Of a DNA stretch of 20,446 bases, positions 1 through 7,646 are shown piece by piece. The notes under the pieces are model-generated. The model saw only the letters and a program-made list of their open reading frames with translations. It made no database searches and was not told where the DNA came from. The DNA is from UBA1738 sp045655325. GTDB lineage: Bacteria > Bacillota > Clostridia > UBA1381. Each line of letters starts with the position of its first letter. Within the stretch, counting starts at the first letter, position 1. The stretch is taken from NCBI GenBank assembly GCA_045655325.1, contig JAZOOY010000035.1, positions 1 to 20,446 on the forward strand, written 5' to 3'. The position numbers and the translations under genes were made by a program.

Positions 1-729
1 TGTGACTTTATGGATAAGGATGGGCTTTTGGTGGTAAACGGCGATGACAAGTTCTTAACTCGCCATTTTGACAGATGCCGTGTTGTAACCTGCGGTATTG
101 AGAATAAAAATTGCGACTTGGTTGCAAAGAACATAAAGAACCTTGGTATTGACGGAACAAAGTTCACGGTGAAAGTGGACGGCGAAAACCACGAAGTGTA
201 CGTAAAAATCCCAGGTATTCATAATGTTTATAATGCACTTATCGCTATTGCGGTAGGTCGCCATTACAATATCCCGATGAAGGATATAATTGACGGTATC
301 CGTGAGTTCCTTTTAACAAGTATGAGAATGGAAATCAGGGATTTCGGTGGCGTTACAGTTATAAATGACTGTTACAATGCATCACCTGATTCAATGCGTG
401 CAGCCCTTTGCGTTCTTCGCGATATGAAAGCAAAGCGCAAGATTGCAGTTCTTGGTGACGTTCTTGAAATGGGAACATTTGCAGAAAAAGCACTTTACGA
501 AGTGGGTCTTTCAATAGAGGATATGGATATGCTTGTAACAGTTGGCGATAACTCAAGATTTATTGCCCGTGGTGCAAGTTTTGCAGGTATTAAGAATACA
601 AAGAGCTTTAAGACAAACAAGGAAGCAATTGACCTTTTGAAAGAATACTTAAAACCTGGTGATGCAGTTTTGGTAAAGGCATCACGTGGAATGAGATTTG
701 AACAGATAGTGGATGCACTAAAGAAATAA
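1..729 (+). CDS. murF: UDP-MurNAc-tripeptide--D-Ala-D-Ala ligase MurF (C-terminal half, cut by window start)
   Basis: MurF adds D-Ala-D-Ala to UDP-MurNAc-tripeptide using ATP, the last cytoplasmic step of the peptidoglycan precursor. The reading frame is open from base 1, so the gene starts upstream; the ATG at 10 is internal. The 242 codons present cover roughly the second half of a typical ~450-residue MurF: the end of the Mur central domain (VNGDD; GIHNVYNALIAIAVG) and the C-terminal ligase domain. The family signature DCYNASPDSMRAAL and the following LGDVLEMG block are intact. The gene ends in TAA 13 bases before mraY, whose SD (AAAGGAG) begins right at the stop, so the two are cotranscribed. 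Family identity is secure; the N-terminal substrate domain and ATP loop cannot be seen here. Confidence 0.95.
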   Translation, partial: CDFMDKDGLLVVNGDDKFLTRHFDRCRVVTCGIENKNCDLVAKNIKNLGIDGTKFTVKVDGENHEVYVKIPGIHNVYNALIAIAVGRHYNIPMKDIIDGIREFLLTSMRMEIRDFGGVTVINDCYNASPDSMRAALCVLRDMKAKRKIAVLGDVLEMGTFAEKALYEVGLSIEDMDMLVTVGDNSRFIARGASFAGIKNTKSFKTNKEAIDLLKEYLKPGDAVLVKASRGMRFEQIVDALKK

Positions 730-742
730 AGGAGCGCTTTAT

Positions 743-1765
743 ATGTTAAACACATTTTTGGCACTTATAGAAGAAACATCGGGCAGTATGTGGTATTTCA
801 TTTTGCCGATGGTAATTGCATTTTTAGTAACAGCGGTTTTGGGACCTGTAGTAATCCCTTGGCTTACAAAGCTAAAATTTGGTCAGGAGATACTTGAAAT
901 TGGACCAAACTGGCACAAGAACAAGGCAGGCACACCAACAATGGGCGGAATGATGTTTATCGCAGGAGTGTTAGTGTCGGTGCTGGCTGCACTTTTTGCC
1001 AAATTTGATATACGCCTTTTGATGATGCTATTAATTGCAACAGGTTTTGGTGTAATCGGCTTTGTGGACGATTACGTAAAGGTAGTAAAAAAACGAAATC
1101 TTGGCCTTACTGCAAAGCAGAAGTTCTTGCTTCAGGCGATTTTGTCAGTTATATATATTTTGGTTTTAAAAGAAACAGGAAATTTAAACACAGAAATTGT
1201 TATTCCGTTTATGAGCAAAACTGTGGAACTTCCTTGGATATTGTACATAGTATTTATTCTATTTGTGGTAACAGGAACAGTAAATGCTGTTAACTTAACA
1301 GACGGAATTGACGGTCTTGCAACAAGCATAACAGTGGTTGTGGCATTATTCTTCGGAATTGCTGCTTGTATGTTTAAAAGCTCTGCCGAAACCATTTTCG
1401 CAATGGCACTTTTGGGCGGATGCCTTGGATTTTTAATATTTAACAAACACCCTGCAAAGGTGTTTATGGGAGATACAGGCTCATTATTCTTGGGTGGTGC
1501 AATCTCCGTTGTGGCAGTGGGACTTGGTATGCCACTTATCCTTATAATCTGCGGATTTGTATATTTATTTGAAACCCTGTCAGTTATTCTTCAGGTTGCA
1601 TCCTTTAAGATGACAGGAAAACGTATATTTAAAATGTCACCTATACATCACCATTTTGAGATGTGTGGATGGCGTGAAGTTAAGATAGTATCGGTATTCA
1701 CTTTAGTTACCTTGGTTTTGTGTATCATTTCAGTATTGGCAATTATGCCGGCAGGTGGCTTTTAA
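743..1765 (+). CDS. mraY: Phospho-MurNAc-pentapeptide transferase MraY
   Basis: Integral membrane enzyme that moves phospho-MurNAc-pentapeptide from UDP to undecaprenyl phosphate, forming lipid I. The 340 residues match the usual family length, with about ten hydrophobic segments. Visible signatures are HKNKAGTPTMGG (58-69), the catalytic Asp pair in GFVDDY (D109, D110), NLTDGIDGLA (184-193), FMGDTGS with D244, and the cytoplasmic MSPIHHHFE loop (298-306). The ATG has an AAAGGAG SD seven to eight bases upstream. It sits between murF and ftsW; in many Firmicutes murD lies directly after mraY, but here ftsW follows after 24 bases. No internal promoter or terminator is evident, so it belongs to the murF-murG operon. 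Confidence 0.97.
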   Translation: MLNTFLALIEETSGSMWYFILPMVIAFLVTAVLGPVVIPWLTKLKFGQEILEIGPNWHKNKAGTPTMGGMMFIAGVLVSVLAALFAKFDIRLLMMLLIATGFGVIGFVDDYVKVVKKRNLGLTAKQKFLLQAILSVIYILVLKETGNLNTEIVIPFMSKTVELPWILYIVFILFVVTGTVNAVNLTDGIDGLATSITVVVALFFGIAACMFKSSAETIFAMALLGGCLGFLIFNKHPAKVFMGDTGSLFLGGAISVVAVGLGMPLILIICGFVYLFETLSVILQVASFKMTGKRIFKMSPIHHHFEMCGWREVKIVSVFTLVTLVLCIISVLAIMPAGGF

Positions 1766-1789
1766 GTGACCTTGAAAGGAAGATAAAAG

Positions 1790-3088
1790 ATGGTAAGGGA
1801 TTTTAATTCAGGAAAATCCACACAAAAGAGAAATACATCTGGCGGAAGAAGAACTACCACGCAGAATGTCCGCAGGGTAAGTTCTGTACCGCCTGTTAAA
1901 AAAGCAAGTAGCACAGCACATCGCAGTACAAAAAAGCCGGTTAAGAAGAAAAAAGGCGGATTTATTGCAAGTCTACTTTATTCGGACAGAACCCCTGGAG
2001 AAATGGACTATACATTCTTGCTTTTAGTAGGCGTTTTGGTGGCGTTTGGTCTTATTATGCTACTTTCAGCATCAACACCAACTGCAAACGTAAAGTTCGG
2101 CAGAAGTTATCACTTCTTCATTCGTCAGTTCTTGTTTGTAGTCCTTGGCGCTGGTGCTATGTTCAGCCTTGCTCATATTGACTATAGAAATCTAAAGCCG
2201 TATGCAAGAATTTTTATGATTATTTGTATCGGACTTTTGGTACTTGTATTCTTGCCGGGTATCGGCGTTTCCCATAATGGTTCACGTCGTTGGATAAACC
2301 TTGGCTTTATGGAACTTCAGCCATCGGAAATTATGAAAATTTCCATCGCTATGTTCTTTGCATCGCTTATAGAAGATAAACAATATGACATAAGAACAAA
2401 TAAGGGTCTTGGTCAGTACATCGTATGGATTGGCGTTGTTGCGGTACTACTTCTTGCAGAAACTCACCTTTCAGGTACTATCGTTATTTGCGGTATTGCC
2501 CTCTGCGTGCTTTTGGTAGGCGGTGCAAATGCGGGACTTATAATAGGTGGCGGTGCAGCTGCTTGTGCCGGACTTATTGGCATTGTTGCGGCGGTTAACC
2601 CAACACGAATGGCAAGACTTACAAGCTTTTTGAACCCGTTCACTGATATGCAGGGAACAGGATACCAGACAGCACAGGCGGTTTACGCTATCGGTTCAGG
2701 CGGTATATTCGGGAAAGGCCTTGGGGAAAGCGTACAGAAGTTCTCATATCTTCCGGAGCCTTATAATGACTTTATCTTTGCGGTTATCTGTGAAGAACTT
2801 GGACTTATCGGCGCAATAGTAATCATTGGAATGTTTATCGGTCTTATAATCCGTGGCGTAAAAATCGCAATGGAAGCGGATGACGTATTCGGCTCACTTA
2901 CAGTAGTTGGAATTATGGCACAGGTTGCCATTCAGACCATACTAAATATCGGCGTTGCAACAGCATCTATCCCGAATACAGGCGTGTCCCTGCCGTTCTT
3001 CAGCTATGGTGGTACGGCGATTATGATACTCCTTGCTGAAATGGGAATTGTGCTGAGCGTTTCGAGGTATTCTTCGCAAAATAAATAA
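1790..3088 (+). CDS. ftsW: SEDS-family peptidoglycan polymerase FtsW (or SpoVE paralogue) with long basic N-terminal tail
   Basis: SEDS glycosyltransferase that polymerises lipid II with a partner class B penicillin-binding protein, normally at the division septum. The membrane core runs from about residue 72 to 426. Family motifs are HNGSRRWINLG (162-172), LQPSE (176-180), the LPEPYNDFIFA block with the presumed catalytic Asp at D327, and LPFFSYGG (401-408). Residues 1-57 are a hydrophilic tail with about 17 Lys/Arg and a single acidic residue, probably disordered and cytoplasmic; this is longer than in typical FtsW. The ATG has an AAAGGA SD and starts 24 bases after mraY; murG follows 12 bases after the stop. 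Position in the mur cluster favours FtsW, but the sporulation paralogue SpoVE occupies this site in some Firmicutes and cannot be excluded. Confidence 0.93.
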   Translation: MVRDFNSGKSTQKRNTSGGRRTTTQNVRRVSSVPPVKKASSTAHRSTKKPVKKKKGGFIASLLYSDRTPGEMDYTFLLLVGVLVAFGLIMLLSASTPTANVKFGRSYHFFIRQFLFVVLGAGAMFSLAHIDYRNLKPYARIFMIICIGLLVLVFLPGIGVSHNGSRRWINLGFMELQPSEIMKISIAMFFASLIEDKQYDIRTNKGLGQYIVWIGVVAVLLLAETHLSGTIVICGIALCVLLVGGANAGLIIGGGAAACAGLIGIVAAVNPTRMARLTSFLNPFTDMQGTGYQTAQAVYAIGSGGIFGKGLGESVQKFSYLPEPYNDFIFAVICEELGLIGAIVIIGMFIGLIIRGVKIAMEADDVFGSLTVVGIMAQVAIQTILNIGVATASIPNTGVSLPFFSYGGTAIMILLAEMGIVLSVSRYSSQNK

Positions 3089-3100
3089 ATGAGGTAATTT

Positions 3101-4207
3101 ATGAGAGTTTTGTTTGCAGGCGGTGGTACTGCGGGGCATATTAACCCTGCCATATCAATAGCCGATTATATCAAGACAAAAGAGGACGATTTTGAGGCAC
3201 TTTTCATTGGTACGGAAAGAGGCCTTGAGAAAAAACTTGTTCCGGCATCAGGCTATAAAATCAAGTATATTGATATACGTGGCTTTGACAGAAAGAATCT
3301 TTTAAAGAACGTTTCTGTGGTAATGAAACTTATAAAATCAAGACTTGATTGCCAGAAGATTATTCGTGATTTCAAGCCTGATTTCGTGGTATTAACAGGC
3401 GGATACGTGTCAGGTCCTGTTGCCATGGCTGCAAAAAAGGCAGGCATTCCGGCACTGATACACGAGCAGAATGTTTATCCGGGTCTTACCGTAAAAGGTG
3501 CTGAAAAGTACGTTAATTACGTTGCTTTGAGTTTTGAAGAAAGCATTGAGCAAATGAAAGACCCAAAGAAATGCGTTGTTACAGGAAACCCTGTAAGAGG
3601 CGAGATTCTTACTGCCGACAAGGAAACTGCACGAGAAGAACTTGGACTTGGTGACAAACCATTTGTCCTTGTTTTCGGCGGAAGCCTTGGTGCACAGAAA
3701 ATAAACGAAACCATGATAGGCGTTTTGAAAAAGGCATCAGAAGAGAGAAAGTTCAATATCTTATTTGCAACAGGCGACAGAAATTATCAGGAAGTAACCA
3801 GAAAACTTAACGATGAAAAAGTTACACTTGACGATGAAATAAAGGTTGTGCCATACATCAACAATATGAGCACTGTTATGGCAGCGGCGGACCTTGTGGT
3901 TTCAAGAGCAGGAGCTATTACAGTTTCAGAAATTGCGGCACTTGGAAAAGCCTCAATCCTGATTCCATCACCTAACGTGGTAAGAAACCATCAGGAACAG
4001 AATGCAAGAGAGTTTGAGCGAAATGAAGCGGCAGTCGTTATTGTTGAAAGCGAACTTTCAGCAGAAAGCCTGTATGAAAAAATCAGCCAGTTAACAAGCG
4101 ATAAGGCGGAGCTTTCAAAAATGGGCAAAAACGTTAAAAAGCTTGCAAAATGTGATGCTTTGGACGAAATATATAAGTTAATAAAGAAAACTGATACACT
4201 AAACTAG
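3101..4207 (+). CDS. murG: UDP-GlcNAc:lipid I N-acetylglucosaminyltransferase MurG
   Basis: Peripheral membrane GT-B glycosyltransferase that adds GlcNAc to lipid I to give lipid II, the substrate used by the ftsW product encoded just upstream. At 368 residues it has the normal length. Visible motifs are the glycine loop GGGTAGH (7-13) with its conserved His, HEQNVYPG (121-128, usually HEQNAxPG), the second glycine loop GGSLGAQ (193-199), and the UDP-GlcNAc pocket SRAGAITVSE (268-277) followed by NHQEQNA (296-302). A GAGG SD precedes the ATG. It is the last gene of the operon: its final codons and stop lie within the 5' arm and loop of an intrinsic terminator. The genes often found next (murA, murB, ftsQ/divIB) are absent. 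Confidence 0.97.
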   Translation: MRVLFAGGGTAGHINPAISIADYIKTKEDDFEALFIGTERGLEKKLVPASGYKIKYIDIRGFDRKNLLKNVSVVMKLIKSRLDCQKIIRDFKPDFVVLTGGYVSGPVAMAAKKAGIPALIHEQNVYPGLTVKGAEKYVNYVALSFEESIEQMKDPKKCVVTGNPVRGEILTADKETAREELGLGDKPFVLVFGGSLGAQKINETMIGVLKKASEERKFNILFATGDRNYQEVTRKLNDEKVTLDDEIKVVPYINNMSTVMAAADLVVSRAGAITVSEIAALGKASILIPSPNVVRNHQEQNAREFERNEAAVVIVESELSAESLYEKISQLTSDKAELSKMGKNVKKLAKCDALDEIYKLIKKTDTLN

Positions 4208-4227
4208 GTTTTAGTGTATCTTTTTTT
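4193..4227 (+). terminator. Intrinsic terminator of the mur operon
   Basis: An 11-bp perfect stem, GATACACTAAA (4193-4203) with TTTAGTGTATC (4210-4220), encloses a six-base loop and is followed by seven Ts. The stem's left arm is the last murG codons and the TAG stop is in the loop, so transcription should end directly after translation does. Confidence 0.9.
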
Positions 4228-4291
4228 GAAAAAACCGCACTTTTTCTCAATAAAATATAGACTTTTCGGAAAAAATGTAGTAATATATAAT
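4226..4291 (+). promoter_or_regulatory. Candidate promoter region for rsfS-leuS
   Basis: The A+T-rich gap between the murG terminator and rsfS must hold the rsfS-leuS promoter, since the upstream operon is terminated. Candidate -10 boxes are TATAAT (4286-4291), TAATAT (4281-4286, 17 bases after TAGACT at 4258-4263), and TAAAAT (4251-4256, 19 bases after TTGAAA at 4226-4231). None is clearly best, so the start site is not resolved. Confidence 0.4.
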
Positions 4292-4324
4292 TTGGAGTAT
4301 TATATATAAGAAAGGAAAACTTTA

Positions 4325-4666
4325 ATGGAAAGATTAAAGATAATAGCAAAAGCTCTTGACGATAAACGAGCAGAGAATATTGATGTTTTAAATATTTCTG
4401 AACTTACGTCACTAGGAGATTACTTCGTTATTTGTACCTGTAACTCAAACGTTCAGGTTCGTGCTGCGGCAGATGAAGTTGAAGTTAAGATGAAAGAGGC
4501 TGGATTTGAAGCTCTTCATACTGAAGGTTATCGTGGTGGTAGCTGGATACTTCTTGATTTTGCCGATATAATTGTTCACGTTATGGACAGAGAAACAAGA
4601 GATTTTTATTCATTGGAACGCTTGTGGGATGATGCAGAGCGTATCAATGTAGACATAGATGATTAA
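4325..4666 (+). CDS. rsfS: Ribosomal silencing factor RsfS (Iojap/YbeB family)
   Basis: Small protein that binds ribosomal protein uL14 and blocks joining of the 30S and 50S subunits, lowering translation under starvation. The 113 residues match the family's usual size. Recognisable family features are the LGDYFVICTCNSNVQVRAAAD block (about 31-51), HTEGYRGGSWILLDFADIIVHVM (about 65-87; family form GxxxGxWxLxDxGDvvvHvf) and the end RETRDFYSLERLWDDA. An AAAGGA SD precedes the ATG. leuS begins 14 bases after the stop with its own AAGGGGG SD, so the two are likely cotranscribed. In related bacteria rsfS usually follows nadD and yqeK; neither is here, the 5' neighbour being the terminated murG. 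Confidence 0.93.
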   Translation: MERLKIIAKALDDKRAENIDVLNISELTSLGDYFVICTCNSNVQVRAAADEVEVKMKEAGFEALHTEGYRGGSWILLDFADIIVHVMDRETRDFYSLERLWDDAERINVDIDD

Positions 4667-4680
4667 GGGGGTATAAACCT

Positions 4681-7092
4681 ATGAAAACATATGACTATCA
4701 AAATATTGAGAAAAAATGGCAAGACAGATGGGAGCAGGAAGGTTGTTTCCACGCTGAAAACGGCAGTGAAAAAGAACCATTCTATGCCCTAATCGAGTTC
4801 CCATACCCATCAGGGCAGGGACTACACGTAGGACACCCAAGAAGCTACACAGCTCTTGACATCCTTGCAAGAAAGAGAAGAATGCAAGGGTATAACGTTC
4901 TATATCCAATCGGTTGGGACGCATTCGGTCTTCCGACAGAAAACTTTGCTATCAAGAACAAAGTTCACCCAAGAATTGTTACAGAGCAGAACGTTGCAAA
5001 CTTTACACGTCAGTTAAAGATGCTTGGTTTCTCATTTGACTGGTCACGTGAAGTTAATACAACTGACCCTTCATACTATAAATGGACACAGTGGATTTTC
5101 CAGCAACTTTTCAAGAAAGGTCTTGCATATAAGCAGGAAATGCCTATTAACTGGTGTACAGGCTGTAAGGTCGGTCTTTCAAACGAAGAAGTTGTTAACG
5201 GAGTTTGTGAACGTTGCGGAAGCGAAGTTGTTCAGAAGAGAAAGAGCCAGTGGATGCTTAAGATTACAGAGTATGCACAGCGTCTAATTGACGACCTTGA
5301 CGAAGTTGACTATATCGAAAGAGTTAAGACTCAGCAGAAGAACTGGATTGGCAGAAGTGAAGGTGCAGAAGTAACATTCCGCCTAACTTCAGGTGATGAC
5401 ATCGTTGTTTACACAACAAGATGTGACACACTATTCGGTGCAACATATATGGTTCTATCACCAGAACACAAGATTGTTGAAAAGCTACTTCCAACTCTTG
5501 AAAATGCTGACGAAGTTAAGGCATATATCGCCGAAGCTTCTAAAAAATCAGAATTTGAAAGAACAGAGCTTGCAAAGGATAAGACAGGTGCACAGCTTGT
5601 TGGAGTTAATGCAATTAACCCTGTAACAGGCAAGGAAATCCCTGTATTCATTTCAGACTATGTTCTTGTAACATACGGAACAGGTGCAATTATGGCGGTT
5701 CCTGCACACGACAGCCGTGACTGGGATTTTGCAAAGAAGTTCAATCTTCCAATCATCGAAGTTGTTGCAGGCGGAGAAGACGTTCAGAAAGAAGCATATA
5801 CTGATGTTTCAAGCGGCAACATGGTAAACTCAGGATTCCTTGACGGAATGAGCGTAAAAGACGCAATCCCTGCTATGATTAAATTCCTTGAAGAAAAGGG
5901 AATCGGACACAAGAAAGTAAACTACAAGCTTCGTGACTGGGTATTCTCACGTCAGAGATACTGGGGTGAACCAATTCCACTAGTATACTGTGAAAAGTGC
6001 GGTTGGGTATGTATCCCTGAAGAAGAACTTCCACTAGAACTTCCTGAACTTGGAACATTTGAACCAGGTGAAAACGGTGAATCACCACTTGCAAAGGCTA
6101 CAGAATGGATAAACACAACTTGTCCGCATTGTGGTGGCAAGGCTACTCGTGAAACTGACACAATGCCACAGTGGGCAGGCTCAAGCTGGTACTTCCTACG
6201 TTATATGGACCCACACAATAACGATGCACTAGCATCAAAAGAAGCTCTTGATTACTGGTCACCAGTTGATTGGTACAACGGCGGTATGGAGCACACAACT
6301 CTTCACTTGCTATACTCAAGATTCTGGCACAAGTTCCTATACGATATCGGCGTAGTTCCAACAAAGGAACCATACCAGAAGAGAACATCTCACGGTATGA
6401 TTTTGGGTGAGAACGGCGAAAAGATGTCAAAGTCAAGAGGTAACGTAGTTAACCCTGACGAAGTTGTTAACGATTACGGCGCAGACGCGGTTCGTACATT
6501 CGAAATGTTTATCGGTGCATTTGACCAGTCAACACCTTGGTCAGAAAAGGGACTAAAGGGTTGCTATAAGTTCTTGGAGCGTGTATGGAATCTTCAGGAA
6601 CTTTTGGTTGATGGCGACGAATACTCAAAGGAACTTGAAAGCACAGTTCATAAGACAATCAAAAAGGTAACAGATGACTTTGAAAAGATGAAGTTCAATA
6701 CAGCTATCGCTACAATGATGAGTCTTGTAAACGATTTCTATAAGGCAGAGAAGGTTACAAAGGGTGAATACAGAACATTAATCACACTTCTAAACCCTGT
6801 TGCGCCACACGTTACAGAAGAACTTTGGGAAATGTACGGTGACGGCGGAATCCTTGCTACAAAGGCTTGGCCTGAATTTGATGAAGCAAAGACAATTGAC
6901 GATGAAATCGAAGTTGTTGTTCAGATAAACGGCAAAATCCGTGACAAGATTATGGTTCCAAACGGTGCAAGCCGTGAAGATATGGAAAAGATTGCAATGG
7001 AAGCTGACAAGGTTCGCGAAATGGTAGATGGAAAGACTATTGTTAAGGTAATCTGCGTTCCAGGAAAACTTGTAAATATCGTAATTAAGTAA
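4681..7092 (+). CDS. leuS: Leucyl-tRNA synthetase LeuS
   Basis: Class Ia aminoacyl-tRNA synthetase that charges tRNA-Leu in the cytoplasm. The 803 residues match bacterial LeuRS. The HIGH motif is HVGH (49-52) within PYPSGQGLHVGHPRSY, and KMSKS is intact at 581-585. The inserted CP1 editing domain is present, with its Thr-rich TTRCDTLFG block and GTGAIMAVPAHDSRD; D347 is the conserved Asp that anchors the mischarged amino acid for hydrolysis. Two Cys pairs (CTGC, CERC) around residues 158-180 look like a zinc knuckle, and CEKC/CPHC near 440-485 a second. The anticodon-binding domain and C-terminal domain follow. The SD AAGGGGG precedes the ATG. No leucine T-box leader is present: the 14-base gap after rsfS is too short. 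Confidence 0.98.
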   Translation: MKTYDYQNIEKKWQDRWEQEGCFHAENGSEKEPFYALIEFPYPSGQGLHVGHPRSYTALDILARKRRMQGYNVLYPIGWDAFGLPTENFAIKNKVHPRIVTEQNVANFTRQLKMLGFSFDWSREVNTTDPSYYKWTQWIFQQLFKKGLAYKQEMPINWCTGCKVGLSNEEVVNGVCERCGSEVVQKRKSQWMLKITEYAQRLIDDLDEVDYIERVKTQQKNWIGRSEGAEVTFRLTSGDDIVVYTTRCDTLFGATYMVLSPEHKIVEKLLPTLENADEVKAYIAEASKKSEFERTELAKDKTGAQLVGVNAINPVTGKEIPVFISDYVLVTYGTGAIMAVPAHDSRDWDFAKKFNLPIIEVVAGGEDVQKEAYTDVSSGNMVNSGFLDGMSVKDAIPAMIKFLEEKGIGHKKVNYKLRDWVFSRQRYWGEPIPLVYCEKCGWVCIPEEELPLELPELGTFEPGENGESPLAKATEWINTTCPHCGGKATRETDTMPQWAGSSWYFLRYMDPHNNDALASKEALDYWSPVDWYNGGMEHTTLHLLYSRFWHKFLYDIGVVPTKEPYQKRTSHGMILGENGEKMSKSRGNVVNPDEVVNDYGADAVRTFEMFIGAFDQSTPWSEKGLKGCYKFLERVWNLQELLVDGDEYSKELESTVHKTIKKVTDDFEKMKFNTAIATMMSLVNDFYKAEKVTKGEYRTLITLLNPVAPHVTEELWEMYGDGGILATKAWPEFDEAKTIDDEIEVVVQINGKIRDKIMVPNGASREDMEKIAMEADKVREMVDGKTIVKVICVPGKLVNIVIK

Positions 7093-7093
7093 T

Positions 7094-7125
7094 AAAAAAG
7101 TACGAACTTTTGTTCGTACTTTTTT
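7094..7125. terminator. Bidirectional terminator between leuS and the PepSY lipoprotein gene
   Basis: A perfect inverted repeat, six As plus GTACGAAC (7094-7107) and GTTCGTAC plus six Ts (7112-7125), with a TTTT loop. Because both arms carry the A/T tract it can end transcription from leuS on + and from the lipoprotein gene on -. Confidence 0.93.
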
Positions 7126-7147
7126 GTTGTAAGAATTGCAACAAGGC

Positions 7148-7549
7148 TTATTTCAGCTCTTTATCAAACTTCAAAATCTCTCCGCTTTTTGCGTCTATTT
7201 CATAGTCAAATTCAAAACCGTTAAAATCAAACTCGATTTCATAAACCTGTCTGCCATCTTCGTTGTCAAGTTTTGATACAAACCTTTGCACCGTATCTTC
7301 GGTAGCACCTGCATGGGTCAGGGCAATTCTTTTTGCCTTTTCCGCTGTTATGCCCGAATTTTCCACAGGCTTATCGGTAACGTTCTGTCCTGAAACTGTG
7401 GTGTCAGGCGTGGTTTGTGGAACAACTGTACCATTTTCCGTTTCGGAATTACTGCAACCTGTTATAAATAAAGTTGCCACCAAAAGACAAACAATAACAA
7501 GGGAAATCCCTAATAATGTTTTTGCGCTTGGGCTCATTTTCTTTTCCAT
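7148..7549 (-). CDS. Small PepSY-domain lipoprotein, function unknown
   Basis: A 133-residue exported protein. Residues 1-31 form a lipoprotein signal peptide: a Lys-containing start, a hydrophobic segment (about 12-30) and the lipobox ITGC with C32 as the predicted lipidated residue. A low-complexity Ser/Thr/Asn/Glu/Pro linker (33-66) leads to a single PepSY domain (about 67-130), with ITAEKAKRIALTHAG, YEIEFDFNGFEFDYEIDAKSGEIL and a charged end. PepSY domains are known from M4-protease propeptides and from surface proteins and are thought to inhibit proteases or sense the envelope, but no specific role can be assigned here. The ATG has a very strong AGGAGGTG SD. It is monocistronic, lying between terminators on both sides and with its own -10 box. 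Confidence 0.88.
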   Translation of the reverse strand: MEKKMSPSAKTLLGISLVIVCLLVATLFITGCSNSETENGTVVPQTTPDTTVSGQNVTDKPVENSGITAEKAKRIALTHAGATEDTVQRFVSKLDNEDGRQVYEIEFDFNGFEFDYEIDAKSGEILKFDKELK

Positions 7550-7578
7550 AAAAACACCTCCTGTGCGTTGTTTTATAT

Positions 7579-7584
7579 ATTATA
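7579..7584 (-). promoter_or_regulatory. Probable -10 box of the PepSY lipoprotein gene
   Basis: Read on the minus strand this is a perfect TATAAT, about 30 bases upstream of the start codon, in A+T-rich DNA just after the glgD terminator. The -35 is weak (TGTTTA-like at 18 bases spacing), so strength is uncertain. Confidence 0.55.
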
Positions 7585-7607
7585 CGCAAAAAATATATTT
7601 TTTAAAC

Positions 7608-7639
7608 AAAAAAATCCGCAAGGCATTTGCCCTGCGGAT
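7608..7639 (-). terminator. Terminator of the glgBCD operon
   Basis: Minus-strand hairpin just after the glgD stop: ATCCGCAGGGC pairs with GCCTTGCGGAT over 11 bp with one G-U, with a four-base loop, followed by a run of Ts. It separates the glycogen operon from the lipoprotein gene. Confidence 0.9.
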
Positions 7640-7646
7640 TAATTTT

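Noticed and set aside
1132..1446. 104-codon minus-strand ORF opposite mraY
   Set aside because: Antisense shadow of a conserved membrane-protein gene with no start signal.
4208..4324. T-box leader upstream of rsfS-leuS
   Set aside because: The 117-base gap holds a terminator belonging to murG and A+T-rich promoter-like sequence. There is no specifier loop or T-box consensus, and it is too short.
7125..7144. Short inverted repeat TTGTTG/CAACAA after the leuS terminator
   Set aside because: Only six pairs in A+T-rich DNA next to a strong terminator; no independent support for function.
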